From the NCBI GenBank assembly GCA_948567375.1, contig OX419758.1, forward strand, positions 6,949,001 to 7,013,000: a DNA stretch of 64,000 nucleotides. The letters run 5' to 3'. Source of the stretch: Lunularia cruciata. Its lineage: Eukaryota; Streptophyta; Marchantiopsida; Lunulariales; Lunulariaceae. The notes under the pieces were generated by a model. That model worked only from the letters and a program-made list of their open reading frames with translations. It was not told where the DNA came from and did not search any database. Positions 1 through 11,898 of this stretch are shown here, piece by piece. The stretch's first letter is position 1. Every line of letters begins with the position of its first letter. The translations under genes and the position numbers were made by a program.

Positions 1-2130
1 GTTAAAATAATGCTAATAGGAGCCTTTGCATAGAGACCTAGAAAGAAGAAGCATAAGGAAATAGAGAGAATATTTAGAACTCACAAAAGGGACAGAGAGG
101 AGATAGAAACGGAGGATAAGATTATTGGAGGATAGCCTTCGAATAGCTCAATGGTAATATATACCTGTGGATTTACTAAAACATGTGTCCTGGTTCATCG
201 CTTCTATTTATGAAGATGGAAGCCAGGTTTTGCCAGAACGCAATCTTGTAAGTCTTCACAATAGGCATGATAGGGTTGTGGGGCTTGGAGAAGTACTTAA
301 AATTTCAAGCACAAATCTTCCAGGCTACTTTTTGAAGAGTATATCACCATCAAGTTTCCTCCCATTCATCTTTAGACCTGCGCTTATGCATCTATGTATG
401 TACATATACACATACATACACAAGACGCTTCTCTAATAAGTTCTTGCTATCATGTATTTTCACCTTTGATTGACTTTGAGAATCTATAGCTGAGTTCTAA
501 GGATGACTTGTCATAGTACTTGAAACATGTTTATAGAAATATGGGCAACATGCACACTATACGTTTAGAGGTACACAAACTGATGGATGATGCATTTTTT
601 AATTATGTACTTCTATTTTACATTCATAGATATGCTATACAATGAACCTCAAAGATAAGGATTAAAGAACTGCCTTCATCTACGTCTATCACGTCTATGA
701 AGTGCATTTGTAACTCTTTCTCTCTCTATATATATCTAATATTTTATTTTCTCCATTTTTTATTTTGGTATTCTATTTTCGATCTCTAGATACATTGATG
801 TGGACATTAGGATCTCCATTTCTACACTTTTGAAGTGACTAGAATGGACATGGCAAGATCCAGAATTAGGGATACATTGTCAACACATTCATTGAATCTA
901 TCCGTCGAAGTTATTAAACTGCTGAGATTGTTTTTATGGACGAGAATCGAGGCCCTATCCAACGATGATAGGCAATAACGTACTGAATCCGATAAAATGC
1001 TATGCACGTTTCGGCTCGTGCTAACTTGTCAAACTCTTGCAAGATAGCAATATGAACTAAAATATATCAGCAACTTTGACACCAACTTTGACAAACTATT
1101 ATTAAAAAATTGGATTTCGACCACGCTACGTTCCCACATGTTCGAGACTTACACCATCAAGTGAAACTATAAAGCTATATCATGAGCAAGCATGATTCAT
1201 TTGAATAGTGCGAATCGATTACAAAGCTGCATCTTGTGTGCGCCTGTCAATTTCGCTGCAGCAACGGGAATAAAGCAGACTTTATATCTTTCGATTGTCT
1301 TTCCGTAACTGGAATAAAGCAAGATGCAACCACCTCCCGACCTCACCCCATTCGAACTCCACAGCAGTTCTTTGAGGCTATTCGATCTACAACCTGTGAA
1401 GTCAAAATTATAGTAGAGATTATTGGAGAATGATGATCACCATGGTTTTTCTCCACCATTTACCTCGTGCGGGAAACCTGACCTTTACTATTAACTAAGC
1501 GAGCGATGATATATTCTAGTATAAATAAACAATTATTTAAGTTATCCTCTCATGGAACTTATCAATGTCAAGACAACGATGTATTCCAGAGGTATGCTTA
1601 CCCGCATCGCACCCTTAGATTGGCACTTCTATTCAACCGTACTCTATAAACCATCATATTGCTTGACGTGGACTCACGTGATTGATTCTTTTACATGAAT
1701 TGAACTACGCAATTGTTCACATGTGTTTTATTTCACCACTCACTCCGAAGGTCCAGTGGGTTCGCTTCGAAGTTCAGGGTTGTAAATTGTGGTTTCCTGG
1801 GAGCCCGCCTCCATGTTTTGGGGCTCGCTTCGAGCTTGTAAGTTTGAGGGTGCCAATCGTTTTGAACTACGTTAAGAGCTTCGGGGCTCTATATAATGTC
1901 TTGAAGCAAGGAGATCGGGGTGATCATGAAAACATAGCCCATCGCAAGCCAGAAACCAAGAGAAGACACAGTCGAAGATACTCACATGTATATTTCTGTC
2001 ATCTTCAACAAAATGTCATGTGTTGCACATTTTTCTATTTTTCAACTTGGAATAAACTTAAGTTTTGATCGCCCTGAATCGTGATCATAATGATGCAACG
2101 TAAGTCATCCAGTCAAACAAAATACGGAAA
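1..2130. repeat. Paralogous segment D1 (partner of 18.24-20.48 kb)
   Basis: This non-coding stretch is a diverged copy of the segment at about 18,240-20,485. Positions 1 to about 290 match about 18,250-18,520 in reverse complement, while about 395-2,130 match about 18,605-20,485 in the same orientation, so one copy has an internal inversion. Shared landmarks include the run around 430-450 (as at 18,635-18,655), the part around 1,240-1,430 with repeated aataaagcag-type words, and the part around 1,770-1,850 rich in gcttcga words. Short ORFs here lack any family signature. It could be part of a large repeat family or a local segmental duplication. Confidence 0.65.
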
Positions 2131-2600
2131 GTCAGATCTCCTTTGAATGCAGCAGATATAGACGGTAACATGAGATGTCCAGTTTTACAAGTTGGTTCGG
2201 GAGGAGTTCGGAAGAGTGTGGCGAGAGGAGAGGAGAGGAGAGAAAGAGATGTGAGAAGAAATATCCATATATTTCTGAGTGCTCTCTAGCATATAACACT
2301 TGAGTGAATAGTCTATTCTCTCCGTTTTTCAATTTCTGTTCCATTGGTACCTAGATTGAAGAGAACGGAGAATTGACTAGAAAGTTATGAAATTTTTAGG
2401 TTTTTTAAGGGTTTAGAGTGGTCATTACACATTGAGAGTGATGAGTTGAGAATTTTCATATCTAATCTCTTTGTTTTCATAATTAAGTTCTATGGAAATT
2501 TAGTTTAAAAATTTTGGAGATGGAATTTGAAAGTTATAAGAGTTTATAGTTTTTTAGGGTTTAGAGAGATTGTATTTTCTTATGTGAGTTTGGATATGAG
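2131..2600. other. Intergenic, no recognisable feature
   Basis: AT-rich sequence with a short GAGAG-type purine tract near 2,220-2,250. I see no gene. The 5' boundary of the LINE copy that follows cannot be fixed by eye and may lie inside this stretch. Confidence 0.4.
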
Positions 2601-3624
2601 GGTTTGTGGCTTTGTAGGTATGGGGAGATATGGAGAGGAGCATCATGTGTTATTATTATTATTCTTGTGCTAGCCATGGCTAGACTTCTCCATTTGGGGT
2701 TGCCTAAAGCGGCTCGAGATACACAATGCTCGATGTATCACCGATGCTTTACCTCGCAAGGGGTAAAGACCCATGTGGGAAGGATGCACAAGGATTATGA
2801 TTTGACCACTTGGGATGCCCACGTGAGGCAAACGATCACATCAACAACACTGACACACAAGATTACACATACTTCTTCTTTCCCTTTGTTGATCCTTCCA
2901 GGATATCAATCGAGTCGTGGGAGTGGTTAGCTTCTCAAGCGGGTTGCATTTTGGTGTTATTTGAGTCTAGTTTTTCATGTCCATGTTTATTCCATAAGCT
3001 ACCGCACACACTCCATGATGAGGCTAGATAGGCTTTTTGCTTACTACTTGATTGTTTGGCACATGATCCCTTGCACAAGTTAGCATGGTTCCTATTCCTC
3101 TTACTCCCTCAATGGTGTCTTTGTTATGCTAGAGGAGGACGGGTGGGGAATAAAGAGGTGACTGCTAGATTTTGTCAATTCCAAGTGGGGGATTGGGCGG
3201 CCCTTTAGGAGGAGTTTGCTAGGGCTACATGGTTTAGGAGACAGGCTTTGCCATAGGATACCACAGAGTCTACTCGATTACGATGGTATAGGAGATTGGG
3301 TTACGCGAGAGAGTTTAGTAGACAACACAAGGGCTACACACTTTGTCTATGGCAAGTCCTACTAATGAGACTATCTCTTCCTTACGCTCACTACATCCTA
3401 GAGAGACTACCACTAGAGGTCTTAGATTATCAGCCTAAGCAACCTTTATGTCTTGATAGATCACTTTTTGCACAAGCATTGTGCACTATCCCTTGCCTTT
3501 CCTCAGGAGGCTTGTCATGGATGGTTTATTAGCACCCTAAAGATTGCTTTTAGGCAAATGATCCTTCTAGTGGTTTTATCAAGTTGTTTCAAGTGGTTGC
3601 AATAGTAGCGAGCGTAGACATTCT

Positions 3625-4924
3625 TGTAAAAGACTGAGACCAAGGAGAGGAATAAGAGAATGTAAGAGCACATTGAGACACTTGAGTGTGGGAAATTCTG
3701 AATGCCTAGCATGAACTTCAGCTTTGGTATTTATCTGGTACATTGGAAAGGGTACCCCCTTGTACAAGGCAACATGGGAACCAACAACCAATTTGACCAA
3801 TGCACTAGTGTTAATGAAAGCTTTTGAGCAACAACTTTGCAATGAGGATGTTGCATCTTAAAAGAATGTAGGTTTATAATACCAATAGCTAGACATATTA
3901 GCTAGAGGTGAAAATTGGCTTAATAAGATCTGGAAGGATCTTATGTATGATGGGATAGATAAATCAGATTGAGGTGTCACCAAAAGAGTATATTCTATTA
4001 ATAGGTTAGAAGCCAAAAATAGCCTAAAGTTGTAATACCAATAGCTAGACATATTACCTAAAGGTGAAAATTTGCTTGGTAACACTCTAGAAGGATGTTA
4101 TGTATGATGGTCTAAGTAGATCAAATAGAGGTGTCACCAAAAGAGGACTTCTACTAATAGGATAGGAGTCAGAAATAACATGGAAACTTCAAAGAAAATT
4201 TTGGAGGCCTTAACGGATGAATTAGGCCTAAAAATGTGCACATTTCTCCCATCTCCCCAATAGAGGAAGGTTCGCCTGCCCTCCCCCTGGTTTGTCTTAT
4301 TGAGAGCTTTCCAATGGTACCTCACCCATGCAATTTGGAGATTCTTATAGAAAGATTTCCTAAAGATTCCCTCTGGTCAAAGGTGATTTGACCAACCAGA
4401 TAGGATCAAGACTTACATATCACCCATGGATGCAACTAATCTAAGGGTAGAGATCATTGATATGTCACCCATCCATGTATTTGATCCAAGGATGGAGCTT
4501 CCTTTAGGGTAGTCTCCTTTGCTATATAATACAATCAAGGTGCTCCTTTGGGGCATCAAAGGTTTGAGTGTGAAGCTATGTGTTCTTATTCTGTGTTTCT
4601 CTTTAGGTCTCCTATCCTCCGAGTATTACCGTATATGGAGCATACAAGGTTCTTGAGAAGCTTCCTTGAGCTGCTTTCTTGGAGTGCAAGTCAAGTTAAC
4701 CAACAAGCTTCTCAAGAAGTTTCCTTTTAGAAGCCACCTACTTGGCGTGCAAGCTAAGCTAGTTGGAAGTTTCTAGAAGATACCTACTTGGGTTACAAGC
4801 TAAGCTAGTCAGGAAGTTTCCCAAGAAGCTCCCGAGATACTTTTGGAATATTCTAGGCTAATTTGGCCTATTTGCTATTTCTTTAGCCATAACCAACTTC
4901 ATTGCTAAATTCCATATTGTTACA
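3625..4924 (+). mobile_element. Solo LTR of family B inside LINE L1, itself interrupted
   Basis: It starts TGTAAAAGACTG and ends ATTGTTACA, as do the two LTRs of the complete family-B element at 6.7-12.3 kb. Flanks are attct (3,620-3,624) and attcc (4,925-4,929), a 5-bp target duplication with one change, and LINE sequence resumes on both sides. The LTR is longer than its 413-425-bp relatives because a family-A LTR sits in it at about 4,031-4,630. A further stretch of about 130 bp (3,740-3,874) is unexplained. Confidence 0.7.
3875..4630 (-). mobile_element. Family-A LTR (copy A1), nested in the solo B LTR
   Basis: A minus-strand copy of the TGTAATAC...GTATTACA repeat. Its 3' end is tandemly duplicated with a 156-bp period: 3,875-4,030 and 4,031-4,186 both begin with the same aataccaatagctagac word. 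No target duplication is obvious, probably because of that rearrangement. This is the deepest level of the nest: LINE, then B LTR, then A LTR. Confidence 0.6.
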
Positions 4925-5091
4925 ATTCCTATGTCTATTAGTTTGGTGTTAGGTGCTTGTCAAATTCATGTGATGGAGAAGGACACAAGGTGCATTAGAC
5001 TGATTGCTATTGGAAAGATCTTTTTGTGTTTCTTTGGTCAATCAAACCATTGTCCTTCAACATCATTCTCACTTTAGACAACACCTTGGTC

Positions 5092-5520
5092 CACATCAGT
5101 TTGGAGTAGCTACACTTGGAAGATGTGAGGCTATATCTCTAGGCATTAGGGCACTCCTAGATATCCATATGGAGTAGGTAGTCCTACAGGTGGATGTTGA
5201 GAATGCTTTTAATAGCGTCTCACGTGCATCCATCTTTAGAGAGCTTAGGGAGGCTGGTGGATCCTTGGCAAGTCTTATTCCTTTTATGTGGTCTTTTATG
5301 GCTCTCTTGCTTCCCTTTACTACCAAAAAGGTTGTTCATAGGAGGGAGGAATCATCTTGGAGTCAGCTGTTGGTACATGTTAGAGAGATCCTTTAGAGGG
5401 ACCCTTATTTGCCATGGCTCACTTTACAACTCTCCTATCTACTACTTTGGCCATGCCAAGTTGTGTATTGCCCTCCTTGGCAGATAAAACACAGATCGTG
5501 GGCCTTGTAGATCATATTAA
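5092..5520 (+). pseudogene. LINE L1 reverse transcriptase, N-terminal half
   Basis: Translation from about 5,092 gives a QFGVA block, an EAISLGIRALLDIH block and LQVDVENAFNSVSR, the motif-A region of non-LTR reverse transcriptases with its catalytic Asp. The active-site position LADD of copy L2 reads LADK at about 5,480, so the second catalytic Asp is gone. An in-frame stop also interrupts the start of the domain. The family-A LTR at 5,521 cuts the ORF; the downstream half resumes at 6,260. Confidence 0.75.
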
Positions 5521-6259
5521 TGTAATACTCCAAGGACAAGAGAAGAGAGAAAACATAGATTTCACCCTCAATCATTCAATGCCCCAAAGGACCACCTTCT
5601 CTTTATTATATAGACCAAGAGGATCTCCTCCAAGGAAGCTCCACCATAGGATTAGGCACACAAATAGGTGACATGTCAGCAAGCTCCACCCTTGGATTAC
5701 TTACTTAGATGGGTGACATGTTGGTCTAGGTCCTATCTGGTTGGTCAAAGAAGCTTTGACCCGAGTGAATCTTTTAGGGAATCTTCCTGTAGGAATCTCA
5801 AAATCACGTGGGTAAGGTACCATTGGAAAGCTCTTGATGAGACAAACCAGGGGGGAGGGAAGGCCAGCCTTCCCTCCATTGGACAAGGAATCTACATATT
5901 TTTGAGGCCTAATTCATCCGTTTAGACCTCCGAAAATTGCCTTCAAAGATTTTAGGCATATTTTGGTTCCTACTCTATTAGTAGAAGTTCCCTTTTGGTG
6001 ATAATTCTTTCTAATCTGTTTAGTTCATCATGTGTAACATCCTTCCAAATGTCATGAAACTAATTCTCACCTTTAAATCATATGTCTAGCTATTGATTCT
6101 AAGGTCTTCAAGTCTATTTCTATTTCGGCCCTATTAGTAAAAGTACTCTTTTGGTGATACTTCTATCTGATATATTTTGACCATCATGTACAACATCATT
6201 CCAGATGTTACCAAACCAAATTTCACATCTAGATCATATGGCTAGCTCTTGGTATTACA
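5521..6259 (+). mobile_element. Family-A solo LTR (copy A2)
   Basis: It begins TGTAATACTCC and ends GGTATTACA, with short inverted ends in the TG...CA style of LTRs. Flanks are attaa (5,516-5,520) and attag (6,260-6,264), a 5-bp target duplication with one change. The host LINE reads straight across the site when compared with copy L2. No internal retroviral domain is present, so it is a solo LTR or a small non-autonomous element. Confidence 0.7.
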
Positions 6260-6741
6260 ATTAGGCAAGTCTTTGACCACTTGACTCCCGAGCTACATCT
6301 AGTAGGCTTGAGAGTCAAGGTGTCAAAGTGTAGGCCATGATCCCCTTTAGGTATCCCTCCCCACCTTGAGCTTCTAGAGGGATGTATCACATCTACAAAT
6401 AGACTACATGTTCTTGGAGTGTTAGTAAGATCCAAAGATTTTGTCACTTGCTTCTTAGACGCTACTCTTGTAGAGGATGTTCTCCATGTGGATGCACTTT
6501 TGTTACTAAGAGATCCACATGTGGCATTTGGTATACTCTCCTCTAGTATTTTTTGTTGACCATCCTACCTTATCCATACAATTCCCTCGTCATTGTCCTT
6601 CCTATCACACCTGAGAGCCTTTGATAGGAGGATTAAGTGTATCTTTGGTGATATTATTGGACAAAGGACATTTGAGTGTGTGATAAGGGATTTGGCACTT
6701 AGACCAATAGCTCTGCCAATCTAGTGTGGAGGAGTTGGCTT
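6260..6741 (+). pseudogene. LINE L1 reverse transcriptase, C-terminal part (thumb region)
   Basis: Nucleotide sequence here parallels 16,030-16,520 of LINE copy L2, including the region encoding TTELHLVGLRVKVSKC and the later GILSS and FDRRI blocks. Several stops and short indels break the frame. It is cut at 6,741 by the family-B chromovirus and resumes at 12,324. Confidence 0.65.
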
Positions 6742-7154
6742 TGTAAAAGACTGAATCCGAGGAGAGAATTAAGAGAATGGAAACTCACATTGGGACACTC
6801 AAATGAGAGAAAACTCTGAATGTCTAGCATGAGCTTTGGCTTTGGTATTTATAGGTAGCATACAAGGCCTTTGAGAAGCTTCCTCAAGCCGCTTTCTTAG
6901 AGTGCAAGCCAAGTTAACTAGGAAGCTTCTCAAGAAACTTCCCTCTAGAAGCCGCTTACTTGGCATGCAAGCTAAGCTAGTTGGAAGCTTCTAGAAGCTT
7001 CCTTCTAGAAACTACTTACTTGAGGTGCAAGCTAAGCTAGCCGGGAAGCTTCCCAAGAAGCTTCCTAGGTACTTCAAGAATATTCTAGGCTAATTTGTCT
7101 TATGTGCTACTTTGTAAGCCCAACTAACTTTGTCGTGAACTCCATATTGTTACA
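6742..7154 (-). repeat. Family-B 3' LTR (for the minus-strand element)
   Basis: A 413-bp direct repeat of 11,899-12,323. On the plus strand it starts TGTAAAAGACTGAATCC and ends CATATTGTTACA. It contains many gaagcttc-type words, with repeated motifs of the form aagctaagctag. The LTR pair differs by scattered substitutions and small indels, so the insertion is not recent. Confidence 0.88.
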
Positions 7155-7168
7155 TATTTCCCCGCCGC
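7155..7168 (-). promoter_or_regulatory. Polypurine tract of the family-B element
   Basis: On the minus strand the bases just before the 3' LTR read GCGGCGGGGAAATA, a purine-rich stretch in the position where plus-strand DNA synthesis is primed. Confidence 0.6.
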
Positions 7169-7420
7169 TAGTTGGTGACATCCTTTTGCCCGTGAAGCTT
7201 CGAACTCCTGGATGACCGTCTGTGCACTCTGGAGGTAACAAAGAGGTTCCCATGTAGCATCATGAAGGGGATACCCTTCCCAAAGGACCTTGTATTTCAT
7301 ATGTTGGCTACGGCCTCATTGAATATGGCGACGTGCAAGGATACAATCAACTTTGTACTCCTCATGATCATTGATAGGGACAGGAAGAGGAGGAGGTTGG
7401 ACTCAAGAGGAAAAGGAAGA
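7155..7420 (-). pseudogene. Chromodomain at the end of family-B pol
   Basis: The minus-strand translation shows an EYKVDCILARR start, then YKVLWEGYP, HDATWEP and a VIQEFEA end. This is the chromodomain pattern found after plant Ty3 integrases, which binds modified histones and steers integration. A TGA in place of an Arg codon interrupts it between the first and second blocks. It ends at the polypurine tract. Confidence 0.75.
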
Positions 7421-7589
7421 GGGGTTAGGAACAAAGGGTTTCAGCTTGGAAACATGAAAGACAAGATGGATATGCATGTGACAAGGCAAGGCAAGTCGAT
7501 AAGCAATAGGAGAGACAATTTGGGTGATATCAAAGGGTCCTATCTAATTAGGGGCAAGTTTACAAACTTGGATATCAATTGGTAGAGGG

Positions 7590-8760
7590 AGGTTACTAGA
7601 GGGTAGCATGACTTTATCACCAACTTCAACGGTGAGATCACGACGATGGTGGTCCACATATTGTTTTTGGCAATTTTGAGAAACAAGGAGGTGAGACTTG
7701 GCTTGTTGGAGAGATTGGGATGTAGTGGTCAAGAATGTGGAAGTATGAGGAACCTGAGATGGAGGGGGAGCAAGAAGAGAATCTGGAACAAGCGGATCTT
7801 GGCCAAAATTGAGAAAGAAAAGAGAAAATCAAGTGCTTTCCTATTTAGAATTGTTGTAGGCAAATTTTGCAGGTGCAAGACATTCATCCCAATTGGTATG
7901 GTGGACATTGACAAAAGCACGCAACATATCCTCCAATGTACGATTTGCACATTTGGTTTGTTCATCAATTTGAGGATGATAGGCCGTGGACAAAGCAAGC
8001 TTGGTGCCAAGTATCTGGAAGAGTGCTTGCCAAAACTTCCTAGTAAATCAAGGATCACGGTCAGAGATGAGTACACATGGCATCCCATGATGCTTGAAGA
8101 CACTGTTGAAGTAGATTTGTGCTAAGGTTGGAGCATCTACGGTATCATAGGTTGGTGCCAAGTGGATTTGCTTGCTAAGCTTATCCACAAACACCACAAT
8201 TGCGGTGTGTCCTTGTTTTGTCTTTGGCAAGGATGTGATGAGATCCAAGCTCACATGCTCCCAGTGAGCGGATGGAACAACGAGTGGTTGAAGGAGTCCA
8301 CTCGGCATCTGGTTGCTAGCCTTGTTACATTGGCAGCTCTCACATGATCGGACAAATTCTTGAACATCTTGTGTCATGTTGGGCTACCACCATTGACATT
8401 AGAGTGTACTCAAGGTCTTGTTCATACCCATGTGACCCGTGATGGGTAAATCATGGGCTTCTTGAAGGCACACAAGTCAAAAATCACCTTTAGTTGGAAC
8501 ATAGATCCGGTCCTCATGGAATAAAAAGGCCTCCTTGATGGAGAAGGTGTTGTACTCCTTATTGCATGCCATAAGGCAACCATGTACCATTTGGAAGAAG
8601 GGATCTTGGTGTAGAGCTGACTGAAACTTGTTTTGGACCTTGGAGTCAACAGACACCATTGAAATTGCCGCTGTGATGAGAGGAAGAGACTTCAAATCAG
8701 GTTGTCGTGATAAAGCATCAAGGATGACATGGAACCGACCTGGTTTCTACTCAAGTTTGA
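7590..8760 (-). pseudogene. Integrase of the family-B chromovirus
   Basis: The minus strand encodes an HHCC zinc domain (EAHDLPITGHMG, then CESCQ), followed by SLDLITSLP with the first catalytic Asp, VVFVDKLSKQIHL, and HHGMPCVLISDRDP with the second (8,048-8,377). Stops separate the pieces: the HHCC histidines lie in a different open segment from the cysteines. The part downstream to about 7,600 is more decayed. Confidence 0.8.
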
Positions 8761-8929
8761 TGTCATACAGTTGGAGTTATTCCTCCCATTGATGATGTTG
8801 ACTCTTCATGTGTTCCAAGTGTAAGGTCTGTCACAATGGTTTGTGATCAATTCGCATGATCACTTGTTTCTCCAAGAGGTAATGCCTCTATACCTTGGTG
8901 GCATATACCATTGCAAGTTGTTCTTGATC

Positions 8930-10098
8930 TCAAGAAGAGTAGTTTTTTTCAGCCGTATTGAGTCGGCAAGACACAAAGGCAATAAGATGGAGTCCATCTG
9001 GGAATTCTTGTTGCAGCACGGCTCCAATTGCAAAGTTAGAAGCATCAAAATCAACCATACAGGGTAGTTGAGGATCATATGGTTGAAGAATGGGTCTTGA
9101 AGACACCATATGCTTTAACTTCTGGAATGCTTCTTCATGCTTGGTGGTCCATTGGAAGCTCAAGTTCTTTCCCAAGAGGTCAGTCAATGGTGCAGCCACA
9201 TGAGCATAATAATGGATGAACTGTCGGTAAAAACTGGCCAATCCATTGAATGCCCGTACTTCTGTAGCATCCTTTGGGGTCGGCCAATCAGTAATGGCCT
9301 TGATCTTCTCTTCTTCCATCTTGATCCCCTCTGATGAGATCTTATGACCCAAGAAGGTAACCTCCTTTTGCCAAAAGGCACACTTTGACTTCTTGCAGTA
9401 AAATTTCCATTGTCGTAGTTGTCTTAGGACTTGTTGCACATGATTCACGTGTTCTGCCTCTATCTTACTATAAATTAAGATATTGTCCAAGAACACCACC
9501 ACGGACAGATCCAATAGTCCATCCAACACCCGATGCATCTGATCCATGAAGACTACAAGAGCATTAGTGAGTCCGAAAGGTAGAACTCTCCACTCAAAAT
9601 GCCCATACTTTGTACGAAAGGCATTCTTTTTGCACATCCTCTCTCTCAATGGGAATTTTCCAATAGCAAGTCATCAATCCAAGGTAAGGGATATGCATTC
9701 TTCACGGTTTGCTTATTGAGCCCACCATAATCAATACAAAAATGAAGTCCTCCATCCTTCTTTGGAACAAATAGTACCAGTGCTCCCCAAGGAGAGGTAC
9801 TATGTTGTATGAAGTCCTTCTCCAACAACTCTATAAGTGTTGTTTGCAACTCCTCCAACTCCTTTGGTGAGAGCCGATAGATCGGTCTACTCACTAGAGT
9901 ACTCCTTGGCAATAACTCAATCTTGAAGGGCATACCTTGATTGGAGTGTAATCCCTTTGGCATATCATTTGGAAACACGTCCGCAAACTCCTTAACTATC
10001 CAATCAACCATTGCTTGATGAGGCTCTTGGCCCTCCTCCAATTGTTCTTGTGCAATCGGCTTGATCCACACCGTGAATACAGACTTATCTTCCTCCAA
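8930..10098 (-). pseudogene. Reverse transcriptase and RNase H of the family-B chromovirus
   Basis: Two minus-strand pieces (10,098-9,646 and 9,649-8,930) give a Ty3 reverse transcriptase followed by RNase H. Recognisable blocks are PYRLSPKE-like [66 protein letters not shown] and, in RNase H, VDFDASNFAIGAVL. Two defects stand out. The motif-A stretch that normally follows the [12 protein letters not shown] block and carries the first catalytic Asp is missing (junction near 9,650), and the active-site FLDD reads FLDN. Either would abolish polymerase activity. Confidence 0.88.
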
Positions 10099-10304
10099 AG
10101 CTTGCTCTATGGCTGCTTTACTAACAAACTTCTCTTCTAGGGACTCATCTCTCTTCCAAGCTTACTCCATGGTTGCCTTCTTGACAAACTTCCCATCTTG
10201 GGACTCCACTTCCTTCAAGGTTTGCTCTATGGCTACCTTCTCAAAAAACTTCCCATCTTGGGATTGACTATTCTTAGGTGTCTTCCTCAGAGGTGCCAGA
10301 CAAC

Positions 10305-10700
10305 CTAATCAGAAATTCCTACCTTGGTCTTTAACTTAATTTGGCATTGGGTCCAATCAAATTGAACCTTATGACGTTCAAGCCAAGGTAGACCCATAAT
10401 GATATCATAGTGTAGAGGTGCCACTACAAACCTCATATACTCCAAATACTCCTTCCCAATCTTGAAGGTAACAAGATGCGAGGTGCGGAATGAAAAACCC
10501 TTTCTACCATCCGCCATCATCAAACTACTTCGAATCATTGGCTTGATAGGAATACCCAATTCCTTTGCTACTTGCATAGACATGCAATTATCTGAACTTC
10601 CAAAATCAACCAAAATCCTAAAACCCCGATTAGATATCATACCTTGCAAGTGAAGCAAACTTGCATCGGTCGAGCCTTCAATCCCATTAGAACTAATCAA
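10305..10700 (-). pseudogene. Aspartic protease of the family-B chromovirus
   Basis: A 131-residue minus-strand segment with ILVDFGSSDNCMS at the active-site position, where Ty3 proteases normally have D-S/T-G, and DIIMGLPWLERH near the end, the usual C-terminal signature. The DFG replaces the expected residue after the catalytic Asp. It lies between gag and RT as expected. Confidence 0.8.
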
Positions 10701-10779
10701 GCTCCCAATAGGCGGCTCAAAATCTCCTACTTGGATTCCTTGTTTCCCTGATCATTCAGCTCCATGACCTCCACTTGGG

Positions 10780-11640
10780 TAACTTGTTGAGGTCATCCAT
10801 TCTTGAGTGGACATTCAACAATGCGATGCCCCAATTGGTGATAAATAAAACAACCACCATTTTGTTGCAGTTTCTCTTTATCTGCTATGCCAAGTGGTCT
10901 TCGTTGAATGACATCAATCTCTATGGGTGCTGGCTCCTCCACTTGTGTATAGTGTATTGGTAGGCTATGTGGAGGTCGAGGTCAAGACCAAGTTGGTGCC
11001 ACCAAGGAATCAAAATGTTTGGCCAACCGCATGGCTTCCTCCAAGTGTTGTGGCTCTTGCATGGTTATCTCTAATTTGGTTCTCGCCTTCAAGCCTGTCA
11101 CAAATTGATCCAAAGCTTCACCTTCCAATATATCTGAATTTGCATGATGGTGTTTTGGAATTGCGTGATGTAACTTCTTACAGAACCAATCTGTTTCAAC
11201 TCTGCTAACTTATCTCGTGCAGTGTGGCATTTATAGCTTGGAACCAACTAATTATTGCACTCTTGAATTCTACTCATGTCAAGATTGGTGCAACAATTTG
11301 TTGTTCTGCTCGCTCCACTTGGAATCTCCACCATAGCTTTGCTACTCCATCCAATTGGCTAGAAGCCAAGAGAATCTGTTTTCACTCATCTTGTATATTG
11401 GTAGCTTCAAAATAACATTCACAATCAAACAAAAAATTCTCCATTGCACCCAAAAGATTCTTGCCTTCAAATACCTCGGGTTTAGGGAATCTGATCCGAT
11501 CTTCCCCTTCTCAAATTGGTACTCTCTCCACTTGCTCTAGTCATCAAAGATCTCATTCATCCAACAATCAAGTAAGGTGCTCAATTTGTTGTTGCATAGC
11601 AAGGATAACATCGGGTATTGCCGCCATGGTTGCTACTCTA
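10780..11640 (-). pseudogene. gag of the family-B chromovirus
   Basis: The minus-strand translation, broken by stops, shows a retrotransposon gag domain with blocks such as FDCECYFEATN, AKLWWRF and EALDQFVTGLKARTKLEI, then a CCHC knuckle near 10,812-10,852 whose second Cys is Tyr (CFIYHQLGHRIVEC). It lies directly after the primer-binding site region. Confidence 0.7.
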
Positions 11641-11885
11641 TCACACCACTCCCAATCTATCTAATTTATTAACACATAGAAATAACACGGCCACCATTCT
11701 CCATAAGTTACAACCGGAAGCACCAAGGGTTCCTCACATATGGTGATCACATGCATAAAATCTTGTCCAAAGTGCAAGGTGATGAATTGTGTTAAAACGA
11801 TGCTTGGGTAGTATTTGGACACAAAATCCCAATGGTTTGGTGGAAATGGATTTGGTGGTGCATAAATTCCATCCATCCCATTCTT

Positions 11886-11897
11886 GCTTTGATACCA
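11886..11897 (-). promoter_or_regulatory. Primer-binding site of the family-B element
   Basis: On the minus strand TGGTATCAAAGC follows the 5' LTR after one base. It is close to TGGTATCAGAGC, the complement of the 3' end of initiator methionine tRNA used by many plant LTR elements. Confidence 0.75.
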
Positions 11898-11898
11898 A

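Noticed and set aside
1236-1433. 65-residue ORF in D1
   Set aside because: The equivalent region in D2 is interrupted by insertions and changes, and there is no domain.
5521-6259. Family A as a MITE or hAT-type DNA element
   Set aside because: Five-bp duplications and TG...CA ends fit an LTR better, and 7-8-bp inverted ends are no more than LTRs often show. Not fully excluded.
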